A stretch of 40,798 nt of DNA from an uncultured Prevotellaceae bacterium (GTDB lineage: Bacteria > Bacteroidota > Bacteroidia > Bacteroidales > Bacteroidaceae): contig CALCEL010000024.1 in assembly GCA_937900485.1 (NCBI GenBank), positions 1 through 40,798 on the forward strand, in the 5' to 3' direction. The notes under the pieces were generated by a model, which was given only the letters and a program-made list of their open reading frames with translations, was not told the origin of the DNA and did no database searches. A program made the position numbers and the translations under genes. Positions 6,913-15,870 of this stretch are shown piece by piece; the stretch's first letter is position 1; each line of letters begins with the position of its first letter.

Positions 6913-8571
6913 TTAATATTCAAAGGAGCTACCTCCGGCGAACTCACGAAGAAGTGACGTTGGTGGTATCTGGTCGATAGGTACAGGCTTGAAATATCTC
7001 AGGAATTTGCGTAGTCGGCTTGCCTCCGCATACTCCGTCACACGTTCGTTGACTTGCTCCAGGATTGGCATAACCTGGTTGCGTATCACTCCAAGCTCAT
7101 ACAGCAAGGCGCTGTTGAACGTGGCGTCAGCGTTTTCCTGAAACGGCGTGATCCACTTCTCCTCACCTCTTGTCACACTTGGACATCTGGCGATTGTCTC
7201 CAGAGCAGAGAACCCTCTGTAGTTGTAGTCTCTGATGATACGTCTGAGAAGTCGTATGTCCACCGTAGGCACGAAGTTATGGTCATCCAAAGCTATCGTT
7301 GTCATTGTTGACACATACACTCTGTATTTGTCTTTCTCATCTATGAGTTTTGACATGACAGGGTTGAGAGCGTGGTTACCCTCAAGTATTATTATGTCAC
7401 CGTCTCCTATCTTCAACTTGCGTCCCTCATACACTCTTTTTCCGGTAGGGAAGTCGTATCTTGGTATCTCAACCTCATCGCCACCGAGCAAGGCTGTCAT
7501 CTGTTTATTAAAAAGCTCGACGTCCACGGCTCCGATACACTCGAAGTCGTAATTGCCGTCGTTGTCGAGCGGAGTGTCGACCCTGTTGACGAAATAGTCG
7601 TCTGTGGAGAGTATGTGAGGATGAAGTCCGCATGCCATAAGCAGTATGGCGAGTCGTTTGCTTGTCGTTGTCTTTCCGCTACTGCTCGGTCCCGCTATAA
7701 GTACAATTTTCGAGCCTCGTTCAATTATCTCGTCAGCGATGCGTGAGAGCTTGCGCTCTTGCAGAGCCTCGCTCACATTTATTATCTCGGCTGCCCGTCC
7801 GTCTTCGATGGCCATGTTGAACTCACCTACCGTTCGCATTCCGAGAATCCTTTGCCATTTCTGATGCTCACGTACCACGTCCAGCATCTTGGTCTGCGGT
7901 ATGAGGTCGTTCAGCTTGCTCGGGTCCTTCAAAGAAGGTATTCTGAGCAGCAGTCCGTCGTAGAACTTGATAAGGTCGAACAGATGTATCCTGCCTGTGT
8001 TAGGCAGCAGGCAGCTGTAGAAAAAGTCGATGGTGTTATCCAGTCTGTAATAGTACGCGTAGAGTTTTGTCTGGCTTTCAAGCAGCTGCGCCTTACTCTC
8101 CATACCTTTGTTGCGGAACATCTCGATGGCTTCCTCTATAGGACACTGGACGCGGTGTATCTGCATATCCGCGTCGATAATCTCCTGCATCCTTTTCTTG
8201 ATGGCTACGGCGTCCTCTGCCACGAGCTCACGTCCAATCTGAAGCTCACAGTAATATCCGCGGCTGATAGGAGTCTGGATAATGAGCTGACCGTTAGGGA
8301 AAAGGTCCTCTACGGCCTTAGAGAGGATAAAGAATAACGTTCTGGTATACACTCTCATTCCAGAGGAGCATGTGAGGTCAAGAAACTCCACGTCTTTGCT
8401 GTTGTAAAACCTGTAATTCAGTCCTTGCACCTTATTGTTAACCCTTGCGCTTACAGGTCCGTAAGACATGTCCAGTCCGGATTTGACGTACACATCCTTT
8501 AACGTGCTTCCGAGCTCAACGTTGATTAGCTTACAGTTGTTCTTACATCTGATGGTTACTTGATTGGACAT
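6913..8571 (-). CDS. Nucleoside (uridine-type) kinase with N-terminal TGS/threonyl-tRNA-synthetase-like region
   Basis: This 552-residue protein combines an N-terminal TGS-like domain (about residues 1-65) and a region resembling the editing-domain neighbourhood of ThrRS with a C-terminal P-loop kinase of the uridine kinase/phosphoribulokinase type. The Walker A motif is GPSSSGKTTTSKR (about residues 293-305). It is followed by STDDYFVNR, typical of uridine kinases, and by LEGNHALNP. This long form is common in Bacteroidota and Firmicutes, where it is annotated as a nucleoside kinase; the role of the TGS part is not known. It lies 7 bp downstream of rdgB on the same strand, so the pair is probably one operon concerned with nucleotide metabolism. 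The exact substrate is uncertain. Confidence 0.8.
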   Translation of the reverse strand: MSNQVTIRCKNNCKLINVELGSTLKDVYVKSGLDMSYGPVSARVNNKVQGLNYRFYNSKDVEFLDLTCSSGMRVYTRTLFFILSKAVEDLFPNGQLIIQTPISRGYYCELQIGRELVAEDAVAIKKRMQEIIDADMQIHRVQCPIEEAIEMFRNKGMESKAQLLESQTKLYAYYYRLDNTIDFFYSCLLPNTGRIHLFDLIKFYDGLLLRIPSLKDPSKLNDLIPQTKMLDVVREHQKWQRILGMRTVGEFNMAIEDGRAAEIINVSEALQERKLSRIADEIIERGSKIVLIAGPSSSGKTTTSKRLAILLMACGLHPHILSTDDYFVNRVDTPLDNDGNYDFECIGAVDVELFNKQMTALLGGDEVEIPRYDFPTGKRVYEGRKLKIGDGDIIILEGNHALNPVMSKLIDEKDKYRVYVSTMTTIALDDHNFVPTVDIRLLRRIIRDYNYRGFSALETIARCPSVTRGEEKWITPFQENADATFNSALLYELGVIRNQVMPILEQVNERVTEYAEASRLRKFLRYFKPVPIDQIPPTSLLREFAGGSSFEY

Positions 8572-8578
8572 CTCTCGC

Positions 8579-9211
8579 TTATTTTTTTAGGAATTCAACA
8601 AGTTTGCTCACGGCCCTGGCGCGGTGGCTTATGCTATTTTTCACTTCATTGCCGAGTTGTGCGAATGTCTTATCATAACCGTCTGGAACGAAGATCGGAT
8701 CGTATCCGAACCCTGACGTTCCCCTTGCGTCAGCTATGATGTGTCCTTCCACCACTCCGTCAAAGAAATACTCACCTCCCTCATATATCAGAGCTATAGA
8801 GGTGCGGAAGCATGCCTTTGGACTGTTGCCTTCAGCGAAAGCGTTATTGTTGTTGAGGCTGCGGAGCAGACATTCCATGTTACGTTTGTCCTTTTCCTCC
8901 GGCAGACTGTCCTTGTCAATTCCTAATTGTCCTGCGAATTTCTCTGCGAATCTGGCGGAGTAGACGCCAGGAAGGTTATCCATGTAGCTCACCTGCAGTC
9001 CTGAATCGTCAGCGAAACAGTCATATCCGAAATGTTCCTTGACATATCTCGCTTTCAGTAAAGCGTTACCCCTGAATGAGTCTGCCGTCTCAGGTATGTC
9101 TGCGTCACATCCGATTTCTTTCAGACTCTTAATCATAAACCTATCTCCAAGAATAGAGCGGATCTCATCGAGTTTATGAGCGTTGTTACTCGCGAAAACC
9201 AATGTTGTCAT
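8579..9211 (-). CDS. rdgB: RdgB/HAM1 non-canonical purine NTP pyrophosphatase
   Basis: This 210-residue enzyme hydrolyses dITP, XTP and ITP to monophosphates and so keeps deaminated purines out of DNA and RNA. Visible motifs are the N-terminal SNNAHKLDEI, the central DDSGLQVSYMDNLPGVYSARFA-like block with the catalytic Asp, GFGYDPIF and the C-terminal SHRARAV. The frame stays open 32 codons further upstream, to an ATG at 9307. That extension has no family counterpart, while the ATG at 9211 is preceded by AAAAAGAG and gives the family's normal start (TTLVFASNN). It is divergent from rpoN and 7 bp ahead of the nucleoside kinase gene. Confidence 0.9.
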   Translation of the reverse strand: MTTLVFASNNAHKLDEIRSILGDRFMIKSLKEIGCDADIPETADSFRGNALLKARYVKEHFGYDCFADDSGLQVSYMDNLPGVYSARFAEKFAGQLGIDKDSLPEEKDKRNMECLLRSLNNNNAFAEGNSPKACFRTSIALIYEGGEYFFDGVVEGHIIADARGTSGFGYDPIFVPDGYDKTFAQLGNEVKNSISHRARAVSKLVEFLKK

Positions 9212-9434
9212 CTCTTTTTGTAATATTTTGTTGTCGCGAAGATAGTCATAAAATCCATAACAGCGGACGACACGCTTGTGAATTAAAGGATATGTCATTT
9301 CTTTCACCTTTTTTCACACGTTATCCCCATGAGATATGCTAAGTCCACATTATGGATTCTGTATGACATAAAATGAAAAACGATGGTTATGGCATGTTTT
9401 TTTGCTCTGAAGATGTTATGTCGTGGAATTTGAC

Positions 9435-9442
9435 TAAATTTG
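9435..9442 (+). promoter_or_regulatory. -7 box of the rpoN operon
   Basis: TAAATTTG matches the TAnnTTTG consensus. No clear TTG is found at the right distance upstream, only TTA about 17 bp away. Transcription from here would start near 9448, downstream of the first in-frame ATG (9373) and upstream of the ATG at 9499, which supports the shorter rpoN start. Confidence 0.5.
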
Positions 9443-9498
9443 CGACTCCGTACGGTGTGTGCACTGTATGGACATGTATTACGTTTTTAAATTCATTG

Positions 9499-10998
9499 AT
9501 GATGGTGATTTCACAAGGCGCATATCAGGTAATCAAGCAGCAGCAGCAACTTCGTCTGTCGCCACTTCAGCTATTGACTGTGCGTCTGCTTGAGCTTCCG
9601 GTCAATGAGTTGGCGGAAAATGTGAGAGATGAGATAGTCGATAACGTGGCTCTTGAGGAGGGTGTGTTGAGAAAGGATGACACTGAGGACGCCGATGCTG
9701 GCATGGTGTCGGACGATACGCCTGAGTCTACTGGTGAGGACACGTATGAGGCACCTGACTCGTTGTACGACTATGACGCAGATGACCTGCCTGCTTTTGT
9801 AGGTGGACAGGACGAGCGTCAGGAGATACCTATAGGCGCCACACGTTCTTTCATGGACGACATGATGGATCAGGTTATTAACTACGACCTTACCGACGAG
9901 CAGTACACACTCGTGGAGTATCTCATCTATTCACTGGACAACCGTGGTTTTCTCTCTCGTCCTATATCAAGCATCGTCGATGACATGATGCTTAATCACA
10001 ACATTTACACTGACGAGACGGAAGTGGAGAAGGCTCTTGGCATAGTGCAGCAGTTCGACCCGCCGGGTATAGCAGCCCGTGACACGCGTGAGTGCTTGCT
10101 GATACAGCTTGACAGAAAACTTGCTGACTCGAATCATCAGACTTTCGATAGGATAGAGTTATTGCAGACTGCTCGGAAGATAATAGACGAGCACTATGAC
10201 TTGTTCGTCAACAACAATGTGGCAAGGTTGCAGTCTGTCCTCGGGGTCAGCTCTGTACACCTTAGCGACGTGATGGAGGAGATCAAGAAGCTCAACCTTC
10301 ATCCCGGGCTGGCGATGAGTGAGTCGTCGGGAGACAGGGTGCAGATGGCTGTTCCGGACTTCGTCATCGATACAGATGCGGAGGGAAACGTCAATATGAC
10401 TTTGAATGGGGGAGACGTGCCAAGTCTGCATGTCAGTCAGGAATACCTCAGTATGCTGGACATAATGAAAAAGGATGGCGTGCGACTGAGTAAGCATGAC
10501 AAGGAGCGAATGGCGTATTATCAGCAGAAGGTTGATGCGGCGAGGATGTACATAGAGGCAATACTTCAGAGACAACGCACACTGACCACGACGATGAGAG
10601 CCATAATAGATCTTCAGCATAAGTTTTTCCTCACTCAGAACGAGGAGGACATGCGCAAGCTGATACTTGAGGACGTGGCGAAGAGAGCGTCGCTGGACGT
10701 GAGCACAGTGTCACGCGTATGCAACAGCAAGTACGCCCTCGTCGACGGTGTGCTGTATCCGCTCTCGTTCTTCTTCAAGAGGATGAGGACCAACAGCAAG
10801 GGAGAGGAGATTGACGGACTTAAGGTCGAGAAAGTGTTGAGAGCCATCATCGATGGTGAGGACAAGTCACATCCTTATTCTGACATAGAATTGGTTGAGG
10901 AGTTGAAGAAGCGTGGTGTGAACATTGAGAGAAGAACAGTAAACAAGTACAGAACGAAATTCGGAATACCGACAGCTATAAAGAGAAAGAGTGTATGA
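9499..10998 (+). CDS. rpoN: RNA polymerase sigma-54 factor
   Basis: This protein of about 499 residues is sigma-54, which directs RNA polymerase to -24/-12 promoters and needs AAA+ activators. The N-terminal Gln/Leu-rich region I (QQQQLRLSPLQLLTVRLLELP) is followed by an acidic stretch, the core-binding region with QFDPPGIAARDTRECL, the HTH-containing DNA-binding region, and the RpoN box RRTVNKYR (about 478-485). The frame is open back to 9373, but the extra 42 residues are unlike the family and precede the likely promoter, so I start at 9499 (a second ATG follows at 9502). It overlaps the next gene by 4 bp. No sigma-54 activator is in the window. Confidence 0.92.
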   Translation: MMVISQGAYQVIKQQQQLRLSPLQLLTVRLLELPVNELAENVRDEIVDNVALEEGVLRKDDTEDADAGMVSDDTPESTGEDTYEAPDSLYDYDADDLPAFVGGQDERQEIPIGATRSFMDDMMDQVINYDLTDEQYTLVEYLIYSLDNRGFLSRPISSIVDDMMLNHNIYTDETEVEKALGIVQQFDPPGIAARDTRECLLIQLDRKLADSNHQTFDRIELLQTARKIIDEHYDLFVNNNVARLQSVLGVSSVHLSDVMEEIKKLNLHPGLAMSESSGDRVQMAVPDFVIDTDAEGNVNMTLNGGDVPSLHVSQEYLSMLDIMKKDGVRLSKHDKERMAYYQQKVDAARMYIEAILQRQRTLTTTMRAIIDLQHKFFLTQNEEDMRKLILEDVAKRASLDVSTVSRVCNSKYALVDGVLYPLSFFFKRMRTNSKGEEIDGLKVEKVLRAIIDGEDKSHPYSDIELVEELKKRGVNIERRTVNKYRTKFGIPTAIKRKSV

Positions 10999-11618
10999 AT
11001 GAGAAGAAGTTGATATTGGCGGCGAAGACCTTGTCCACTATTTTTTCACCTTTTTACACCCCTATATGGGTGTTGTTAGGACTATTCCTTTTCAGTTATC
11101 TGAAGATGTTGCCGTTCTCTTACAAGCTGTTTATATTATCCATGGTTTATATCTTCACCATACTGATACCGAGAGCATGTATCAGCATGTTCAAGCATAT
11201 CAACCGGCAAACGAACATTCAGTTGAGCAGTCGTGAGCATCGTCATCTCCCTTATATCCTCACACTCATAAGCTACACCGTGTGTTTCATCCTGATGACC
11301 CGTTTCAACGTGCCTATGTTTTTTAAGGGAATCGTCATGGCGGCTCTTGTGGCTCAGATAATATGTGTGATGGTGAACGCATGGTGGAAGATTAGCACCC
11401 ACATGGTGGGGATAGGCGGACTGACAGGTGCGCTACTCGCTTTCAGCTCTTTGTTTTATTTCAATCCAGTGATACCAGCCTGTGTGTTGATTATCATAGC
11501 AGGCGCCCTTGGCACCAGCCGTATCATATTGCGTCAGCACTCTGTCTCACAGGTAGCTGTAGGCTTCTTTGTGGGCTTGGTGTGCTCCATGGTTTTCATT
11601 CTGAAAGACTGGATGTGA
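10995..11618 (+). CDS. PAP2-like integral membrane phosphatase
   Basis: This 207-residue protein has about five or six predicted membrane helices. The later part carries the remains of a type-2 phosphatidic acid phosphatase signature: KISTHMVG (about 132-139, resembling the PSGH region) and SRIILRQHSVSQVAVG (175-190, resembling SRxxxxxHxxxD with Gln in place of the final Asp). The N-terminal KxxxxxxRP part is less clear. PAP2 proteins dephosphorylate lipid phosphates such as undecaprenyl pyrophosphate or lipid A. Whether this one is active is uncertain given the altered motif. It starts within the last codons of rpoN (4-bp overlap), implying translational coupling. Confidence 0.65.
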   Translation: MNEKKLILAAKTLSTIFSPFYTPIWVLLGLFLFSYLKMLPFSYKLFILSMVYIFTILIPRACISMFKHINRQTNIQLSSREHRHLPYILTLISYTVCFILMTRFNVPMFFKGIVMAALVAQIICVMVNAWWKISTHMVGIGGLTGALLAFSSLFYFNPVIPACVLIIIAGALGTSRIILRQHSVSQVAVGFFVGLVCSMVFILKDWM

Positions 11619-11695
11619 GCCGTTGTGTCTGGTGGTGCTCTTCCAGGCGTTGAAGATGGAAAAGAACGTGATTAACAAGTTAAACATAATAGACT

Positions 11696-12205
11696 ATGAC
11701 ACCAATCGTATCGATAATAATGGGCAGCACATCAGACCTGCCTGTTATGGAAAAAGCCGCTAAGTTCTTTGACGAGATGCATATACCGTTTGAGATTAAC
11801 GCGTTGAGCGCACATCGTACACCCGACGCAGTCGAGAAGTTTGCCAAGGAGGCGAAGGGCAGGGGGATTAAGGTTATTATAGCTGGGGCAGGAATGGCAG
11901 CCGCTTTGCCGGGTGTCATCGCCGCAAGTACCACACTTCCTGTCATTGGTGTTCCTGTCAAAGGTTCCACGTTGGAAGGAATAGACGCCGTCTACTCTAT
12001 GTTGCAGATGCCTCCCGGCATTCCTGTGGCTACTGTAGCCATCAATGGCGCGTTGAACGCCGCCATACTTGCCGTACAGATGCTCTCCCTCAGTGACGAG
12101 GCTCTGGCCGAGAAGTTTGCCGACTATAAGAATAGCCTGCGTGGTAAGATAGAGAAAGCGAATGAGGAGCTTAAAAGCGTTAAGTTTGAGTATAAGTGTA
12201 ATTAA
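11696..12205 (+). CDS. purE: N5-carboxyaminoimidazole ribonucleotide mutase
   Basis: This 169-residue enzyme of purine synthesis converts N5-CAIR to CAIR. Motifs of class I PurE are plain: GSTSDLPVM at the N-terminus, SAHRTPD (about residues 42-48), AGAGMAAALPGVIA and PVIGVPVKG. Length is typical for the bacterial mutase. ispG begins 3 bp after its stop. The 77-bp gap after the PAP2-like gene has no recognisable signal. Other pur genes are not in the window. Confidence 0.92.
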   Translation: MTPIVSIIMGSTSDLPVMEKAAKFFDEMHIPFEINALSAHRTPDAVEKFAKEAKGRGIKVIIAGAGMAAALPGVIAASTTLPVIGVPVKGSTLEGIDAVYSMLQMPPGIPVATVAINGALNAAILAVQMLSLSDEALAEKFADYKNSLRGKIEKANEELKSVKFEYKCN

Positions 12206-12208
12206 TAT

Positions 12209-13918
12209 ATGATAGACCTGTTCAATTACTCCAGGAGATGGAGCACTGAGGTGAACGTGGGAGGACTGTTGATGGGAAGTGTGTGGCCTATACGCATACA
12301 GTCTATGGCAAACACTTCCACGATGGATACGGACGGTTCCGTGGCGCAAGCCAAACGAATCGTCGACGCGGGAGGCGAGATTGTGCGGTTCACCACTCAG
12401 GGACAGCGTGAGGCTCTCAACATGAAGTCCATAAACGCTGGGTTACGTAGTGACGGTTACAACGTGCCGTTGGTGGCTGACGTCCATTTCAACGCATCAG
12501 TGGCTGACACCGCAGCCACGATATGTGAGAAGGTGAGAATCAACCCGGGTAATTATGTCGACCCGGCTCGTACCTTCAAAAAACTGGAATACACCGACGC
12601 AGAGTACGCGGAGGAAATCAAGAAGATAGACGAGCGTTTCGTTCCTTTCGTAAATATCTGTAAGGAGCATCATACGGCGATACGTATCGGTGTGAACCAC
12701 GGCAGTCTCTCAGACAGAATCATGAGTCGTTATGGTGACACACCGGAGGGAATGGTTGAGTCCTGTATGGAGTTTCTCCGTATATGTGTGAGAGAGAAAT
12801 TCACTGACGTGGTAATCTCCATCAAGGCGAGCAACACTGTCGTGATGGTTCGTACAGTGCGACTGCTTGTCACGACGATGGACAAGGAGGGCATGGCATT
12901 TCCTTTACATCTGGGTGTGACGGAGGCAGGCGACGGAGAGGACGGTCGCATCAAGAGTGCCGTGGGTATAGGAGCGTTACTGTCTGACGGTATAGGAGAC
13001 ACAGTGCGCGTGTCCTTGTCTGAGGCTCCGGAGAACGAGATTCCCGTGGCCCGCAAACTTGTGGACTATGCTGTGAACTCCCGTAAGGGCAGCGAGCTGC
13101 CTATCGATGAGTTTGTCTTGCCGGACAAGTATAGCTGGCTTAAGCCGGAGAAGCGTGAGACGGTGGCAGTGAGAATACCTGGACTGACTGAGGCAAACGG
13201 TGAGCCTGTGAAGGCGGTGGGCGGCGTCAACGTCGCTGTCGTCCTTAATGACATACCGCTGATGAACACCGTGGTGCTCAACCCTTACAGGTTGAGAGCT
13301 GAGGATGTGGACTTCCTCAAGAGACATCCTGAGGTGATGATTGTCAGTCACCCGCAGACTCTCAACAAGCTGGGAGAGCATAGGGCACTGGCTTTCCAGC
13401 TCATGAATCTCGGAGTGACCAATCCTATGCTGGTGTGTCAGGAATATGACGAGGAGAGTCTTGAGGATCTGCAGCTTAAGGCTGCCCTTGACTCAGGTGT
13501 CTTGTTTATCGATGGCCTGGCTGACGGTATCATCTTGCTTAACCATAACGACAAGGTGACACAGAAGCAAGTGACGGAGACCGCTTACGGTATCCTTCAG
13601 GCGGCGAGAGTGCGATTTACCAAGACAGAGTACATATCATGTCCGGGATGCGGACGAACATTATATGACCTCGAGAACACCATAAAGAGAATCAAAGAGG
13701 CTACCAAGCATCTTACGGGAGTTAAGATTGGTATAATGGGATGTATCGTGAATGGTCCAGGAGAGATGGCCGACGCTGACTATGGATACGTGGGAGCCGG
13801 AGTAGGTAAGGTGAGCTTGTACAAGAGGAAAGAGTGTGTGGAGAGGAATATCCCTGAGAGTGAGGCCGTCGAGCGTCTTCTGAAGTTTATCGAGGAAGAC
13901 ATGGGCAAGTCAAACTAA
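12209..13918 (+). CDS. ispG: 4-hydroxy-3-methylbut-2-enyl diphosphate synthase, long form
   Basis: This 569-residue enzyme catalyses the penultimate step of the MEP isoprenoid pathway, reducing MEcPP to HMBPP with a [4Fe-4S] cluster. The N-terminal TIM-barrel has the IQSMANT..TD and ADVHFN segments. The C-terminal cluster domain has Cys478, Cys481 (SCPGCGRT) and Cys512 in GCIVNGPGEMADADYGYVG. Between them sits the extra domain found in the long form of plants, chlamydiae and Bacteroidota, which explains the length compared with about 370 residues in E. coli. It is tightly linked to purE (3 bp) and the flavin reductase-like gene (14 bp). Confidence 0.95.
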   Translation: MIDLFNYSRRWSTEVNVGGLLMGSVWPIRIQSMANTSTMDTDGSVAQAKRIVDAGGEIVRFTTQGQREALNMKSINAGLRSDGYNVPLVADVHFNASVADTAATICEKVRINPGNYVDPARTFKKLEYTDAEYAEEIKKIDERFVPFVNICKEHHTAIRIGVNHGSLSDRIMSRYGDTPEGMVESCMEFLRICVREKFTDVVISIKASNTVVMVRTVRLLVTTMDKEGMAFPLHLGVTEAGDGEDGRIKSAVGIGALLSDGIGDTVRVSLSEAPENEIPVARKLVDYAVNSRKGSELPIDEFVLPDKYSWLKPEKRETVAVRIPGLTEANGEPVKAVGGVNVAVVLNDIPLMNTVVLNPYRLRAEDVDFLKRHPEVMIVSHPQTLNKLGEHRALAFQLMNLGVTNPMLVCQEYDEESLEDLQLKAALDSGVLFIDGLADGIILLNHNDKVTQKQVTETAYGILQAARVRFTKTEYISCPGCGRTLYDLENTIKRIKEATKHLTGVKIGIMGCIVNGPGEMADADYGYVGAGVGKVSLYKRKECVERNIPESEAVERLLKFIEEDMGKSN

Positions 13919-13932
13919 TAACAGATTATTGT

Positions 13933-14445
13933 ATGGAGAAAAAAGATATAAATGCTCTCACAAAGGAGAACGTGATTGACCTCATCGGCAACCAGTGGAT
14001 GCTGATAACAGCCGGAGACAAGGATAAGTTCAACACCATGACTGCCTCATGGGGCGGTGTCGGCTTTTTATGGAATAAGCCGGTGGCTTTCATCTTCGTC
14101 CGTCCCGAGAGATATACACATGAGTTTATCGACTCTAATGAGAGACTCACTTTGAGCTTCTTCTGTGAGTCTCAGCGTAAGGCTCTTCAGATATGCGGCA
14201 GTAAGTCAGGAAGAGACTGTGACAAGGTGTCGTTGGCAGGCCTTCATCCAGAACAATTGGCTGACGGCGTCGTGACTTTCAGTGAGGCGCGTCTCACCTT
14301 GGTGTGTCGTAAGTTGTTCCGCTCAGATATGAGTGAGGCGGACTTCCTCGATAAGACGGTGGCGGAGAAATGGTACAACGACAAGCCGGGAGGCGGATGG
14401 CACACGGTTTATGTCGTTGAGATTGAGGATGTGTACGAACAATAA
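13933..14445 (+). CDS. Flavin reductase-like FMN-binding protein
   Basis: This 170-residue protein belongs to the flavin reductase-like split-barrel family, which binds FMN and usually reduces flavins with NAD(P)H. The signature segment MTASWGGVGFLWNKPVAFIF followed by RPERYTHEFIDSNERLTLSFF is visible at about residues 36-78. The C-terminal part ends WHTVYVVEIEDVY. Related Bacteroidota proteins are annotated only as flavin reductase family. It is in the rpoN-to-B3/B4 run of genes, 14 bp after ispG; an electron-supply role for IspG is conceivable but unproven. Confidence 0.75.
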   Translation: MEKKDINALTKENVIDLIGNQWMLITAGDKDKFNTMTASWGGVGFLWNKPVAFIFVRPERYTHEFIDSNERLTLSFFCESQRKALQICGSKSGRDCDKVSLAGLHPEQLADGVVTFSEARLTLVCRKLFRSDMSEADFLDKTVAEKWYNDKPGGGWHTVYVVEIEDVYEQ

Positions 14446-14465
14446 CACTTTACATTGTCAGTGAT

Positions 14466-15137
14466 ATGATTGGTAAGCGTATTCAGGTGTCTGATGAGAT
14501 GCGTGGCGTGTGTCCGGCTTTTAAGGGAGCCGTAGTGTATGCTGAGATGACCAACTCAGAGTATAATGAGAGTCTGTGGAATGAGATCAACGCTTTTCTC
14601 GACGGATATAAGAACTCTTATGACATCGACTCAATCAAGAACATCTCAAGCATAGCGGCCACACGTGAGGTGTACAGAAAATGTGGTAAGGATCCAAGCC
14701 GTTACCGTCCGAGCGGTGAGGCACTGATACGGCGAGCCTTGCAGGGTAAGGGTCTCTACAAGGTGAACACCGTCGTTGATCTCATCAACCTTGCGTCTAT
14801 TATTTATGGATATAGCATAGGTGGGTTCGACTATGACAAGATTGTGGGTGATGAGGTGATACTTGGAATTGGCGAGGAGAATGAGCCGTACGAGGGTATA
14901 GGAAGAGGCGTGATAAATATCGCCGGTTTGCCAGTCTATCGTGATTCGGTGGGAGGCATAGGCACACCGACCAGTGACAATGAGCGTACCAAGATGATGC
15001 TGGATACACGTAGGGTGTTTGCCGTTGTCAATGGCTATGACGGTAACGTGAGTCAGGTCACTTCATGTGCGGAGTGTATCGAGACTCTTCTGAATAAGTA
15101 TGCCGACGCTACACATACGGAGATATCTTTCTTCTGA
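14466..15137 (+). CDS. B3/B4 tRNA-binding domain protein
   Basis: This 223-residue protein consists of a B3/B4 domain like that in the beta subunit of phenylalanyl-tRNA synthetase (PheT), here free-standing. Typical features are YRKCGKDPSRYRPSGEALIRRALQGKGLYKVNTVVDLIN, with the RxxSEALxRR-like helix, and GYDxDKI with IGEENEPYEGIG. Free-standing B3/B4 proteins may edit or bind aminoacyl-tRNA or free amino acids; the function is not firmly known. It is the last gene before the terminator at 15206-15244. Confidence 0.75.
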   Translation: MIGKRIQVSDEMRGVCPAFKGAVVYAEMTNSEYNESLWNEINAFLDGYKNSYDIDSIKNISSIAATREVYRKCGKDPSRYRPSGEALIRRALQGKGLYKVNTVVDLINLASIIYGYSIGGFDYDKIVGDEVILGIGEENEPYEGIGRGVINIAGLPVYRDSVGGIGTPTSDNERTKMMLDTRRVFAVVNGYDGNVSQVTSCAECIETLLNKYADATHTEISFF

Positions 15138-15205
15138 GTGTCTACGCCTTGAGACGCTAAGACAACCGACATGAGTGTTTCCGGAAGGTGACAGTAACAG
15201 ATAAG

Positions 15206-15245
15206 AGCAGGTGAGCGAGACATTGAGTTTCCGCACCTGCTTTTG
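15206..15245 (+). terminator. Terminator after the B3/B4 gene
   Basis: AGCAGGTG (15206-15213) pairs with CACCTGCT (15234-15241) and is followed by TTT. It lies about 70 nt after the B3/B4 stop and closes the rpoN operon. Confidence 0.6.
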
Positions 15246-15399
15246 CTATATATGTAATTATAATATCCTAACCTCAAAAGATGGCGTAAAGCAGAACGAG
15301 ACAGACACGGACACTCAGGAAAACGTAGTATCTTTGCGTCAGTCACAGCAAAATTCAGACAGTTACCATCTGACAACGAACCGAAAATCCTTACCATTT

Positions 15400-15715
15400 C
15401 GCACATTTTCTGCTGTCCGAAACTCCCCTTTTTCCGTTGATGTCTGTCAGCGGAATAATGCCTTTTGAAATTTTCCCGTGTCTTATTCGGCGTCTGAAAT
15501 TCTCAGGTTAGGACGTTGAAAAATTCAGGTTAGGATTCTTAAATTCTCAGACCTGCGTATAGACTATATCCTAACCTGAGAATTTCAAAAAAGAGACACA
15601 AGGTTTTTAAATTACTTGTTTTAAGATTATCAGCAAGTTAACATTTTTTTGGCAAAAAATAGGCATAGGAAATTTCGTCACAGGCCGAATTGTCCTTTAT
15701 TCCCCTTGTTTTTCA
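15400..15715 (+). repeat. Dispersed intergenic repeat, copy A
   Basis: About 300 bp here align with 31850-32150 at high identity over most of their length. Inside is a perfect 18-bp inverted repeat, GAAATTCTCAGGTTAGGA (15496-15513) with its complement at 15569-15586. The left arm is echoed by a further direct copy of TTCAGGTTAGGA (15524-15535). Another TCCTAACCT lies at 15267-15275. No open frame is supported. The rest of 15245-15805 shows a TATCTTTG box at 15329-15336 but no gene. The structure is like a non-autonomous mobile element or a structured RNA unit; no target-site duplication could be defined. Confidence 0.75.
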
Positions 15716-15805
15716 TGACTTGTCAGTACATACTGTGACTGATGTTCAGACTACAATGGTTTCATGCAATGTGTAGGAAAGATTACGACTGTGGTGTCAG
15801 CAAAT

Positions 15806-15851
15806 AATAAGAAAGGCGTGAGAGCCGTCGTGCCCTCACGCCTTTCTTATT
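15806..15851 (-). terminator. Terminator of the PafA-like phosphatase gene
   Basis: Perfect 17-bp arms AATAAGAAAGGCGTGAG (15806-15822) and its complement (15835-15851) surround a 12-nt loop. The U-rich end of the stem and its flank serve transcription leaving the phosphatase gene, whose stop is 20 bp away. Confidence 0.7.
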
Positions 15852-15870
15852 CATATCCGGCAATGTGTCG

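Noticed and set aside
7759..8337. 192-codon frame opposite the nucleoside kinase
   Set aside because: It lies entirely within a well-supported gene on the other strand and has no start signal or recognisable motif.
9212..9307. Longer N-terminus of RdgB
   Set aside because: The additional 32 residues have no counterpart in the family, while the downstream ATG has a good upstream AAAAAGAG and the usual N-terminal strand.
9373..9498. Longer N-terminus of RpoN
   Set aside because: The 42 extra codons are unlike sigma-54 proteins, and the probable -7 box lies inside them.
11732..12349. 205-codon minus-strand frame across purE and the start of ispG
   Set aside because: Both plus-strand genes are certain; the minus translation is low-complexity and unlike any family.
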